Of a DNA stretch of 64,000 nucleotides, positions 1-10,000 are shown piece by piece. A program made the translations under genes and the position numbers. This DNA is from Blastocystis hominis. Lineage: Eukaryota; Sar; Bigyra; Opalinata; Blastocystidae. The stretch lies in assembly GCF_000151665.1 (NCBI RefSeq), contig NW_013171816.1, positions 605,176 through 669,175 on the forward strand, read 5' to 3'. Position 1 is the stretch's first letter. Each line of letters opens with the position of its first letter. The notes under the pieces were generated by a model. The model did no database searches. It saw nothing but the letters and a program-made list of their open reading frames with translations, and was not told the origin of the DNA.

Positions 1-1783
1 TAATTGAGGCGCGTTTTTCTCCTGTCTTTTCAACCTCGGCATTTTTGGAACGACTTGTGGACCTTCTGTCCGCTCTTGGTTCGTCTTCTTTGTAGTGCCC
101 ACAAAAGGCTCTTCAATCTCGTCTCGCGCCTTCGAAATCATTCTCTGATTACACTTCTCTATAAATTGCTGGGGAGCCAGGAGAACGGATCCCGATTCTT
201 CTGTCACCAAATAAAACTTGCCATCCTTGCTCTGTTCCAATATCATTTTGCTTAGCGCTTCCATCTCCTCCTTACTCGGGTCATGAGCCCATTTCACTAC
301 CGGTCAACCACCAAACAAAACAAAAACGGGGCGTCGTCACTTCGTAATACTCTGTGTATGCGTTATATTTGTTCACGATGTAATCCGTTTCAGCGAAGCA
401 CGGAGGACAAACTCCCAAATCGAACGCTTGCACCGTGTTGTTATCCTGCAATCGATCCATCGAAATCGAGGTCGAAGCCACGAATTTCTCGTCTTCATAC
501 ACCACCAGCATGCGTTCCTGTTTGAAATGATCCACAATGCAGTCGTAAAGCTTCACCTCGTTGTCCTGCGTGTAGTTCCCCGCGGGAATCACGAACCAGG
601 CTCCGTGATAATTCACTTCAATCAGCAATCCCTAACGATCACCACACTCTGCCAAAATCCATACTTCCTTCACCACAAATCGCTGCCCTTCCTTCAAAAA
701 GAATCGAGACAACGGCCGCGGCGTTTGGCTCAGCGACAGAACAGAACCGTTGATCGAAATGCAATAGGATTGAGGCGTTTCCAGCATTCTCCACTTCAAT
801 AAACCCACAAAAAGCGAATTCCTACCACTTCGAGAAGCACTTCGTTCATGTTTTGGAAGGATTCAATGCGCAAATGGTAGGTGTCTGATTCGGTTTCCAC
901 CGTCAGCATCATCATAATCGTGAGAACGTGGTCATTCTCCAGTCCCAACGCATCCAGAGACTCGGAGTACCGCGATTCCTCAATGTCGAAATTGTGCATA
1001 AACAGCAAATAGCTTCGATGGATGCCCAAATGATTCTGTGCGATGATTCGGTCAACGAGCAAATACTTCGAAGGCTGAAACGATATCATCAAACGGAGAT
1101 TGGTGGTTGCAATTGATCACAAACTGCTTATTTGCGATCCAAGCGCACAGTTTCATGTCTGGGTTGTCGGATATGTTCAGAATGGTTCTAATCGTCAACG
1201 CACTCTGATTTACTCACGACTCTTCCTCCTTTTCTTTTCTCATTGTATTGCTATTATCTTCCCTCTCTTCCTCCTCTTCCTCAGTTTCCTCCTCTTCCTC
1301 CGCTTCCTCCTCACTACTCGAGTTTGAAATGGGTGAAGAACTATTTTTGCTATAACTAGATCGCTCAAGTAAGTCGTCATCACAAGCTTGGTTATCTTCA
1401 TCCAAATCGGATTCAATAGAATGTTCATCGCTCCTACTCTCGGAATCGTTTATATCATTAGATTCATCCCGTTCAGAATACTTGTTTGACTCATAACCAT
1501 CATCACTATTTATCCCGATCAGATCATCAATATCGGATGCTTCAGCGTCATCATCATGATTCACAGATAAATCGCTACCGTAACTTGAAATGGGAGAAGA
1601 CCTGGATATCACAAAAACAATCATACAGTACAGTTCTTCTTGCTCACTATAACTGTATTCACTTGAATAACTCGCCAAACTCTCTTCAGGATCATCAGTT
1701 GAAGAGGAGAGAATTGGAAGATCATCCACTATATATCAAACGAAATTCGTTCGTTTACAGTTATCAGAACTATGCTTTCTCAT
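1..1783 (-). CDS. Acidic protein with SUMO-like segments, partial
   Basis: The gene starts at an ATG at 1783 and runs off the left edge of the window, so the C-terminus is missing. A short first exon is joined by a 30-base intron to a long Asp/Glu/Ser-rich stretch (about 1729-1215) that ends in a run of glutamates. After another 30-base intron come folded-looking segments. Two of these (about 1060-900 and 580-430) have the pattern of SUMO/Rad60-SLD ubiquitin-like folds: a DRII or DCIVDHF helix, then a hydrophobic strand, then LGLENDHVLTI or DRLQDNNTVQAF where SUMO has its LEDND-type turn. An acidic, disordered N-terminus followed by SUMO-like domains recalls the NIP45/Rad60/Esc2 genome-stability group. 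That family call is inference from pattern only. Exon borders in the 3' half are not all settled, and the last visible part (255-1) is charged and may be a tail. Confidence 0.45.
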
Positions 1784-1858
1784 AGAAACAGCAACTATTG
1801 CAACAAAAAAGTGCAAAATCCCAAAAGAATTCAGTATTCTAATAAAAATAACGTCAAA

Positions 1859-3157
1859 ATGGCTTGGATGAAGAGTTTTCTTGTTTTGCTTTCATTAATA
1901 CTTCCTATCTTCTTATTGGAGTACTATGTAATGGTTCCAGTGTTTGTTACTCCAGTTTGGAATCGTGCCGTTGCTACAAATGCGACGCTGCTAAGAAAGC
2001 AAACTATATGTAGGTATGCTGCTGTTTTGATAGATAGACTTAAATGAGGAACCTCGAAGTCGATTTACTGTAATTATTGTGACATTTAATGAGGCGCTAC
2101 TAGAAAAAACGTAGGGTAATTCGTTTAGCTGCTAGCTTAGTGTGAACAATGTGTTAGAGAATACGAATCCCTTATATTTGAAGGAAGTGCTTATTATTGA
2201 TGATTTATCTGATACTCCAGTTAAAGGCTGGGAAAATGATACTCGTGTCCGTATTGTTCGGTCTAGTACTTTTCTCGTTTATTTTTTTACCTTAGAAACT
2301 AATTTAGGGCTCATCAATGCTAGAAGATTCGGTGGAAACGAAGCTCGTGGAGAGTTTCTTGCGTTTATCGATGCCCATGTTTTTGTGAGTCCTCACTGGC
2401 TGGATACCCCTCACAGACTTCTCAGTGAAGTAGATAAAGCCTTTGTCGCCTCAGCCGTAGGATCCACGCACAATTGTGAACTATTTGAACTTCAATCTGG
2501 ATGGAGAAAACTACAAACCGAGGTCGTGGACCACTGGAATCGGGTCTTCGGCCACCTTCACGTGGAGTTTGGACATTATGTGGGGTGGAGGCTCGTCGAA
2601 GGACAGCTACTCGCCCATCACCATGGGCATGTTTGCAACGAGCAAATTCTGGTGGAGCAAAGGGCAGATGGATCCTGGAATGGGGCGTTGGGGCTTAGAA
2701 AACATTGAAATCTCGCTGCGCACTTGGCTTTGCGGCGGTCGGATTGTTGTAGCGAAGGATAGTTACGTGGCGCACTTGTTTCGGACTCGCTTCGCCTACA
2801 AAGTGAACAATAATGATATCATTCGAAATAAACTGCGCGTAGCAATGGTTTGGTTCGACAAGGAGTCGCAGCAACGTTTTTTCAATGCCAGCAAAACCAA
2901 GCTGAAGAATGGAAAGCCTGTCATGAATTATGGTGATATCTCGGATCGTCTTGCTCTGAAGAAGGAACTGAATTGCAAGCCGTTCTCGTGGTATACCGAG
3001 TTTTTCCAAGGAAGAGCGCCGTGTGGTAAACGTAGGAAATGAGGAGGAGGAAGGGGTGTGACATCTAGGGGAACGTTGTGGAAAAGGCAACACGATCAAC
3101 CTAAAGGATATTAAAAACTTTGATATGAAGAAAGCTTTTTATGAAAAGGATTGGTGA
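1859..3157 (+). CDS. Polypeptide GalNAc-transferase-like glycosyltransferase
   Basis: This is predicted to transfer GalNAc from UDP-GalNAc to Ser/Thr in the Golgi (GT27 family). An N-terminal hydrophobic helix (residues about 5-30) fits a type II membrane anchor. Then come the GT-A landmarks: FTVIIVTFNEA (family SVIIxFHNEA), EVLIIDDLSD, GLINARRFG and the metal-binding DxH motif in FIDAHVF. The catalytic region follows as SPITMGMF, MDPGMGRWGLENIEISLR, WLCGG and VAHLFR. Five introns of 28, 30, 30, 31 and about 37 bases restore one frame. The fourth removes 2430-2460, and the fifth extends the C-terminus to a TGA at 3155-3157. The product is about 380 residues, shorter than animal GalNAc-Ts (550 or more), and it lacks the C-terminal ricin-type lectin domain. 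A TGTTTGTT signal follows at 3168. The family call is firm; the exact donor and acceptor are not. Confidence 0.8.
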
Positions 3158-3180
3158 GTTTTCACAGTGTTTGTTCGAAT

Positions 3181-3924
3181 ATGTCCAATGATGACTTGCT
3201 CTCACTGAATATTGACGACCTGGAAATTGAACAGCACCAACAGGAACGTAGGAAGCACTTCGGACGAAGATGAAGTCTAGGAAAGAGAGAGACCGTCGAA
3301 AAAGAAGTTCCAAATAGTCCGAAACGAGTAGAGAGAGAACCAATCCTTCCTTCTCCCATTCCAAACAATCTACCTCAAACCGAGGTTAGCGTGATTTCTC
3401 AGAATCCACATGCTGCAAAACCGGGAGGGAGAGAAGGATCAGACAATTCGGTAGTGGTTGTGCCAAACTCTACAAACTAGACGATACGAATAGACGATTT
3501 CGATACTCGGTGGGAGTTTGCGCAGGCTGTTCTAAAGAAAAGGAATGAATACAAGGGTGAGGAGTTGATGTCTATCTAAACGAAAGATGTGATGTCGATA
3601 TTAGATGTCAAATCCAACCACTTTCTAAAAACAAGAAGAATGATTCTGCAGATTGAGAGCATAAAGAAAACTGAAACGGGTTACTTCTGTGAGTTTTCTG
3701 ATCTTACCGATAAGATTTACGGAACCCTAAGCAAGTAATAAAAGTTGCATGACGATTCAAGTGTAGCGATATCGTAAAGGAATACCAGAGGTGTCTAGAA
3801 GTCACAACGGTTCTTTGTATTGATAAAGCTCCGATTTTACACGTTACCCAATCTGGCAATATGTATATAGTTATTACGATAGACTGCATCTTTGCAATCT
3901 TCTCCAAATTTGATGAAATTGCCT
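3181..3924 (+). CDS. HROB-like OB-fold protein, stop made by poly(A)
   Basis: The ATG at 3181 lies only five bases after the poly(A) motif of the upstream gene. Introns of 33, 30, 30 and about 31 bases give a continuous frame. The N-terminus is polar. The C-terminal part reads WEFAQAVLKK, MSILDVKSNHFLKTRR, ETGYFCEFSDLTDKIYGTLS, CLEVTTVLCIDKAPIL and HVTQSGNMYIVI. This order (helix, OB-fold strands, a (D)xTGxxxGTL-like turn, then a strand pair and HVT) resembles the OB-fold region of HROB/C17orf53, a recruiter of the MCM8-MCM9 helicase in recombination. That identification is tentative. The frame has no stop before the signal: it runs to GAA ATT GCC T at 3924, followed by four bases and TGTTTGTT (3929-3936), so the tail should supply UAA. 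The next genomic stop in frame lies beyond the motif. Confidence 0.5.
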
Positions 3925-4110
3925 TTCTTGTTTGTTCGAATCCAATAGAAATTCGATACGTAGATGACCAGTGATCACGACGTAGCCTTCATTATAGTCA
4001 AACAGAGAAATAGGAGAACCGCTCTTACTTTCTGTTTTAAAAATGGATTTAACTCTGGCTAATACGAAGAAACGGCTCATTGAGTAAGCGATACGAATTG
4101 ATCCAGTTTA

Positions 4111-5178
4111 ATGCGTAGTGAGGGAAAAATAGCACCCCTGCATCAACAATCCACAGATAATGAAGATGACATTTTTATTGTATCCACTTTTGCTTGAGTG
4201 ATGATTTACAGGTTTTTACGAATCCCTCTCTAAAAGATGTTATCCAAATTATCTTCAAAGACTGTCTAGAAGCTTTCAAGGGAAAGCGAACAGTGCGGAT
4301 TGTCACTCTTCAAGAGTATTGTGAACTGGAGGACCAAACTATCACAGAAGTAGCCGAAAATGAGGGAGATGATATGGGTTTCATTGTTTCAGACTTTTTC
4401 AATAATTTGGGATCCTATCGTGATGACACCATTTTGGTCTACTCTCATACGTTAGACAGCACTCAGACCTTTATCAAGACTTATTGTAGTGACTACCAAA
4501 ATATTGTATGTTCCACCGATATTCAGACGCAAGGAAGAGGCCGAACTTCGAATACTTGGGTTTCTCCTGTTGGCTGCATGATGTTTTCCTACAACAGTGC
4601 TGTGCAGAAACATGAATTTGGTGGAATGATACAGTATATGGATGCGTTGGTTATGTGTCAGGCAATCAAGGAGTTGAAGGGAGCGGATTGCATCGATGTC
4701 AACATCAAGTGGCCGAATGATGTATACGTTAATCGCTCGCAAAAGATCTGTGGCATCTTATGTCAATCGGTCTACATGAATGGAGTGTTCAACGTGACGT
4801 CCGGCATTGGGGTCAACGTTAGCAACCGAAAGCCGACTACCTGTTTAGAAGAGCAGATCAAGCTGAAGACAGGGAAGGTGGTGCATCTGAGTCGAGCGGA
4901 GCTTTTGGGTCATTACATGCGCATATGGAACTCTTATTTCCCTCTCTTCGCCAAGCAGGGCTTTGCTCCCTTCTTAGAACGATACTATCAGTTGTGGTTG
5001 CACTCCAACCAGTCAGTGAATGTGTTGAAGGATGATGGAAGCTATTCCAATGTCATTATCAAGGGAATCACTCCCTATGGGTATCTCCAAGCGGTCAGCG
5101 AGAGTGGAGAAATGTTGGAACTCCTGCCGGACGGAAACTCGTTCAACTTCTTGGATGGGTTGATCTCGAAGAAGGTGT
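4111..5178 (+). CDS. HLCS: Biotin-protein ligase (holocarboxylase synthetase)
   Basis: The enzyme activates biotin with ATP and attaches it to a lysine of carboxylases. The start ATG at 4111 lies in a first exon of about 22 codons; a 32-base intron (GTATCC...TTACAG) joins it in frame to FTNPSLKDVIQ. The catalytic domain shows DSTQTFIK, the nucleotide/biotin loop QTQGRGRTSNTWVSP and KWPNDVYVN with the catalytic-site lysine, then GIGVNVSNRKPTTC and the SH3-like C-terminal domain (GYLQAVSESGEMLELLPDGNSF). The loop reads GRGRTSN instead of the bacterial GRGRRG; eukaryotic enzymes also vary there. At about 335 residues it lacks the long N-terminal extension of the human enzyme. The last codons are ...KKV-T, four bases, then TGTTTGTA (5183), so UAA is probably made by polyadenylation; a genomic TAA at 5205 is the alternative end. 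Confidence 0.9.
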
Positions 5179-5202
5179 GTCATGTTTGTAACAAACACAT
5201 CA
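5178..5202. terminator. Palindromic terminator shared by two convergent genes
   Basis: The core TGTTTGTAACAAACA (5183-5197) carries a poly(A) motif on each strand: TGTTTGTA on plus and TGTTTGTT on minus. The spacing is the same on both sides. The plus-strand gene has a phase-1 T at 5178 and the minus-strand gene a phase-1 T at 5202, each exactly four bases before its motif. Tail addition after each T would complete UAA for the biotin ligase and for the TTC7-like gene (which also has a genomic TGA there). The two mRNAs would end about 24 bases apart. Confidence 0.75.
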
Positions 5203-8024
5203 AATAATCGCAGGACAGCACGACACGCTTTCAAAACTACTCGTCTGGTTCCACTCCAAGCAGGTTAAGAGAACTTCGGCTGCTTTCTCCGTTCTCCCCA
5301 GTCGCTCCAGGACTTCTCCCCACAGTCTCCATGCGCTTGTGATTCGATTATCTCTCTGCAGCACATTGCTAACGATCTGCTCCGCATCGAGAAGCTGCTT
5401 CGTGCAGTTGTGCTCTTTTGTTAGCAGCGCGTCCAAAGTCGTGTCCTTGTCGTTTCGCATCTTTTCCACGTCCTCAAGCTACAAATCATGATGAAAGCGC
5501 AGCAGTACGATCTGAGTAGCAGCGCTGACAAGCGCTCCAGCCTCCAAAAGTTGTGTATCGACGAGTTGTGGGCCGTAAAGCTTCGATTCGTTGAGTAATT
5601 TCCATGCCTCTGCATCATTTCCTTTGGAGAAAAGGACGCGAGAACGCTGCATCGAAGGAAAGGAGGAAAACGTACTTCGTTGAGAATGCGAGAACGCATT
5701 ATGGGCGAGTTATCCGAGATGCTGGTGAGATAATCGAAGAGTCTCTCCGATTCGGATGTTATTAAATGTAAACTATAAAACTGACAAGCGAAAAACAGGC
5801 AATCCGCCCATTCCTGGGAATTGCCCACTGCAGAATCGATCTGTCGCTTGACACGTTGCACCATTTTATCGTGCTGTTAAGTCTGCATTCTACACTCAGC
5901 AATTCAAGGATATCACAAATGAAGAAGCCGCTTTTCCCTTTTCACAGCTCTCCAGCTTGCACTGCAGCAATCTATTCGTTATACTCTTTCAGTCCCTGAA
6001 GATTACTGAAGACTCAGCGAATCACCACAGATCGTTCTAGCTCGATTCAGCGCTGTACACGACGCATCATACCCTTGCAATTGATACGTCAAGATCAATC
6101 GAAGTGGCCATGCTTCCGCGAAATATGGGTTTTGTTCCTCTATCTGGAGCAGTTGCTCCATGGCTTTCTCGAAGTCTCCTTGTTCTGCCAGAATCAACGC
6201 GATATTGTATCTCACATAAGGATTTGGGTTGCGAATCCATTGCAAGTAACGCAGTCCCGTGTTCTATGCGTGAGTCAACGCGCCTGTGCCTACCAAATAC
6301 TCCGACCGTTTGCTGAAGAAAGGAATGGAGCGGGCTTGGAAGAGATAGGAAACGCCGGTAAGCTCCATAGCTTGCGAAACGATTGCTTCCTTCTTGCAAT
6401 CTTTCAGAACGAGCGCCGCAAAGCTAGAGTCAAACTCTGCCACCATCTCTACTGCATGCAATCATCCACACGATTCAAATGTGCCAGACAGACCCGAGCG
6501 GAGAACAATAACGGTATCGATCGGTCCATAAACTTTGTGTTTTCCTCGCTTTCGCCGTATTCTGCCGATGATTCATCGCATCCAAAAATGCCTACGATCG
6601 ATGTCGGTCACACAGTTTTCTAACGCTTGCAAACACAACACGTATTTTTCGCTTCGGTAGTGCGCAGTGGCGATCAAATACCACAAGAAGGCGCTGTGTC
6701 CCAGCAGCTGCACCATTTTCTCCAAATAGGTTACACATTCTCTGAAAAGGCCTGCTGCAGTATAGGCTTCGAAGGCCAATTTACAAATATCCAGTTTCTT
6801 TTGATAAGAATGGAGTGTCAATGCCTACAATCCGAATGCTGCTAATCTCGTCGATGTGTTCCTGCAAGATTCGAAGCAGCAAAATGGCTTCTTCGAGGGC
6901 TGTCTGTGGGATCTGAATGGAATCAAGATCGTGCGGTGTGTAAATGGAATAGTACACAGAAGGATGAACCACGTAAATCAAAAGAGAAGCAAATCGCTGC
7001 AGCAGAGTGATATAGCACGCAATAGGGAACGGGTTTTGTGGGAATGGGCCTGCGGTGATTAGAAAGATGCGATAGGTGTCGATAGCCACGGAAAGCGGGG
7101 CATGGAGAATGAAATACTGCGGCAGTTCCATCAGCACAGTGAAAACGATTCCTGTGTCGAACTTTGGAATCGTTTGCAGCACAGAAAACGGTGAATTTGA
7201 TTGTTTGCTGTATTGCAAAACGTCCCATAGAAGAAGAAGCAATCGCTCCGACTCGGCGTGAGAATTCTCTGCTGGATTGTGCTGCAGAGCATCACAACCA
7301 AGAGCCAAAGCCACCGAAATGATTACGACTTGATATCTACACCTGAGAGAAGGATGTAACGAATACGGAGAAAGATTGACGAGATGGTTCTGCACGGTCT
7401 CCATTCTCAGTTTCTCAACGATGTGCCACCCATCATTCTGTACAGAGTAAGCTTCGGGATTCGTATTGTCATCGTCTGAGTCGTTTTCGTCTTCCTCGAC
7501 ATCCTGCGATTGATTCATTAGTTTACTGATGTTCTTCTTTACATTGGCAGTGATGTTGTCTCTACCTTCCAAATTGATCCTCAAAGTCTACCTTATTTCG
7601 ATAAATGTGTTTGCTGTTTTGGGGAATCGCCCACGATTCAGCTGAATAAGTGTAGCCAACGCAATCGCTTCCTTTGTGTGATTTCAAGTTTGAATAGTGT
7701 ACCGGATAGGTTGGGCTTGCATTGAGAGCAGCTTGAATATGTTTCCAAGCACTATGGTCACGTCCGCGCTTGCTAATCGAATGGTCTGCTTTTACCTAGC
7801 CAGGTAAGGTTTTCTATGTATATCTACTGTTTCTGCATAGGCAATTTGATCTTCCTTCGTCCGAAACTTTGATTTGAATGTCTTTCCCTGTTTCACATTT
7901 TTCATATATTGCCTCTGATGTCTTTTTACATCATCCCACTTCCTTGCAGCTCGTAATTCGTCAATAAAGTTCTATATATAAAACAAGCATTGCCTGGGCA
8001 TACTTCGTATTCTATTTCGCTCAT
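5200..8024 (-). CDS. TTC7-like tetratricopeptide-repeat protein
   Basis: This is a long helical-repeat protein on several exons. It starts at ATG 8024 (MSEIEYE, 32-base intron, then NFIDELRAARKWDD); later introns of 31 and 30 bases lead into DNITANVKKNISKL and an acidic linker. TPR-like helices dominate the rest: LFRECVTYLEKMVQLLG, NPYVRYNIALILAEQGDFEKA and a C-terminal pair AWRLWGEVLERLGRTEKAAEVLLTCL. The final pair closely matches the end of TTC7 (EVWNGLGEVLQAQGNDAAATECF). TTC7 is the scaffold that holds PI4KIIIalpha at the plasma membrane with EFR3, so that role is possible, but other TPR scaffolds cannot be excluded. The frame ends at TGA 5202-5200, whose T lies four bases before TGTTTGTT. 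The exon near 7780 is uncertain because its best intron would be only 23 bases. Confidence 0.6.
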
Positions 8025-8121
8025 AATGTGTTAAAATTCACCTTTTAAATCTTTACAATAGAATAGTGCAAATAAGCGTTCACATTCCTCTATTATTTTT
8101 CTAAAAGGAGTATAAATTGAA

Positions 8122-9787
8122 ATGGAATTTATTGACTGTCCTCTCATTTGCAACCGAATAGGGAGAATATCACCAAAGAGCGAGGGATCAGACAATGTGA
8201 TCCTGCCTCCTCAATTGAGACCAAAACGGCCCAATGTGTTCGGATTTTATATTTATAAAGTTACTTCAGAAACTACAGACAAGTGGACATACTGCTGCGT
8301 TAGGCAATGGACTGCTGAAGAGCACGACTGCTACATGCCTACAGTAGGGGATTAATCTTCTGAGACTATATTAATAGTGGATGATGAACTATCTGAACAT
8401 TCCTGATCATTGTGAAGTTAAGTTTACCTACGACAATTTTGATATTAAAAAGGTTCACTTGTTTTTTCTTCGTTAGTCTTTAGGGAAAATCCCTTGTTAT
8501 TCAGCCAACTGACGAGATTTTTGCTTCCTATTCGTCTCTTGTTGAATTGAAGGTATTTGCATTCTTTCGGAGTTTCATACATTCAGGCAATTCGCACCGC
8601 ACTTAGCTCTTATACCACTCTAACGAATAACTCCCGAATTACTCTCAACCTGGATGGCCAAAAGTTTTCTATCATTATCCGATTATTGGCACCCGATTCC
8701 AAGGTTCGTACAACCGACAAGATGCAAATTTTGGTGAGTAATCAGATCTACGTAGGCATTGAGTGTGTGTTTGAATACAGCGAAAACAGATTATTGACAC
8801 GATGGACGAGTCGAAGAAGCTAGACGATGCGTACAAATCGATTGATTGATTCGTGACCTGTAGCAACGAGATTCAGCAGTTTGGCGAGCAGCTTCTCGAA
8901 GGGTTGTGTCCGACTTGCTATCGATTGCTGCAGGACTGTCGCTGCAGCGAGCTGAAATCGAATCCGAAGAAAGAAGACAAGGAGGTGGAAGAAGAAGCGC
9001 GACGCCTCGCTTTGGAAACGCTGCAGAAGCGATACTGCATGAATTGCTTCTGTTTTAAGAAGAATTGCATCTGCTCTCGCTCCGAACTGAAAGCTTTTAA
9101 CTCGCGAACGGCGGATAGTAAGCAGGCTGTTCTGAGAGTGGTGTCGTTGCTTTCTTGTTATGTAGATGGGGGGCGAAGTGGGTGAGTATGAGGACGAGTC
9201 GAAGGAATTGGAGGAAGAAGACTTCGATATCATGGGTAGGAGAGCGCAGGCGAGGGTGAATGAAAGAGATCGTCGAGCGAGAAATGCAGAAGGAAGTCGA
9301 GGAGAAGCAAAAGAAGCGCGAGGAGGAGAAAACGGAACGGAGCGATGTGGTCAGCGAAGAGATAAGCGACCTGCCCCCTGAGGAAACGAGCGTAACGCAG
9401 AAAAAAGAAGCCGCTGATTTGTAGCAGGATGCCAACGATTTGTCAATCAAGAAGCCGATGGCCAAGGATCTGCCTGGAGAGACCGCCCTCGACCAGAAAA
9501 AGCATACAGAAGGGGATGTGGAGAAGACGTCTACAGAGCAGCCAGCTGCTTCCGAGGCTGACAAAGAAGAGAGGGAGATGAAATACACGGCGTACTATTA
9601 CTGGCCGATTCTCCCCCAGGAGCATTATAAACGCTGGGAGATCGAAAATGCAACGATGTGAGAGAGAGTTGAAGGAATTATGGGTAGGATTCCGCCACCA
9701 CCTCCCGATCTGACGCCTCAGGAGCGGTTGAAAACGGTAAGGAAAAATCTGTCTCTGTGGGCATTATTTAAGAAATCGAATCGATAA
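8122..9787 (+). CDS. UFD1: UFD1-like Cdc48/p97 cofactor with Cys-rich tail
   Basis: The N-terminal half has the UFD1 double-psi beta-barrel signature: ILPPQLRPKRPNVFGFYIYK, YCCVRQWTAEEHDCYMPTWMMNYL (the family CYLPxWMM motif, rebuilt by removing a ~35-base intron at about 8346), VKFTYDNF, then LSSYTTLTNNSRITLNLDG. UFD1 with NPL4 recruits ubiquitylated substrates to the Cdc48 unfoldase. The C-terminal half differs from animal UFD1. It has two similar cysteine knuckles, CPTCYRLLQDCRC and CMNCFCFKKNCIC, a Lys/Glu-rich predicted coiled coil, and a proline run near the end (IPPPPPDLTPQERLKT). Introns of 29-36 bases explain all in-frame stops. The stop is TAA at 9785-9787, and TGTTTGTT follows at 9806. 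Its ATG is about 100 bases from that of the divergent TTC7-like gene. Confidence 0.75.
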
Positions 9788-9805
9788 ATGGAGAAGTAGT
9801 TGTTT

Positions 9806-9813
9806 TGTTTGTT
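9806..9813 (+). terminator. Poly(A) motif of the UFD1-like gene
   Basis: TGTTTGTT lies about 19 bases after the TAA stop. This matches the motif seen after most genes here. Confidence 0.6.
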
Positions 9814-10000
9814 TTAAACTGGGGAATCAACCATTTTGCCGTTTTGATGTATTTTAAATTTAAGTGGAAAAACAACCGAGTTTTTTCTGAATATCCTGCA
9901 GATTGGTTTATCTAAACTTGATTTGGATATTCTTTAAGTGGCCTCTTTCTAAAGCCTTGCTCTACGGAATAGCGTATTTCACCCCTCTTTACTGTAAGAA

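Noticed and set aside
3874-4080. A 68-codon minus-strand frame between the HROB-like and biotin ligase genes
   Set aside because: Its sequence looks slightly protein-like, but it overlaps the HROB-like gene end. It also has no minus-strand poly(A) motif downstream and no recognised homology.
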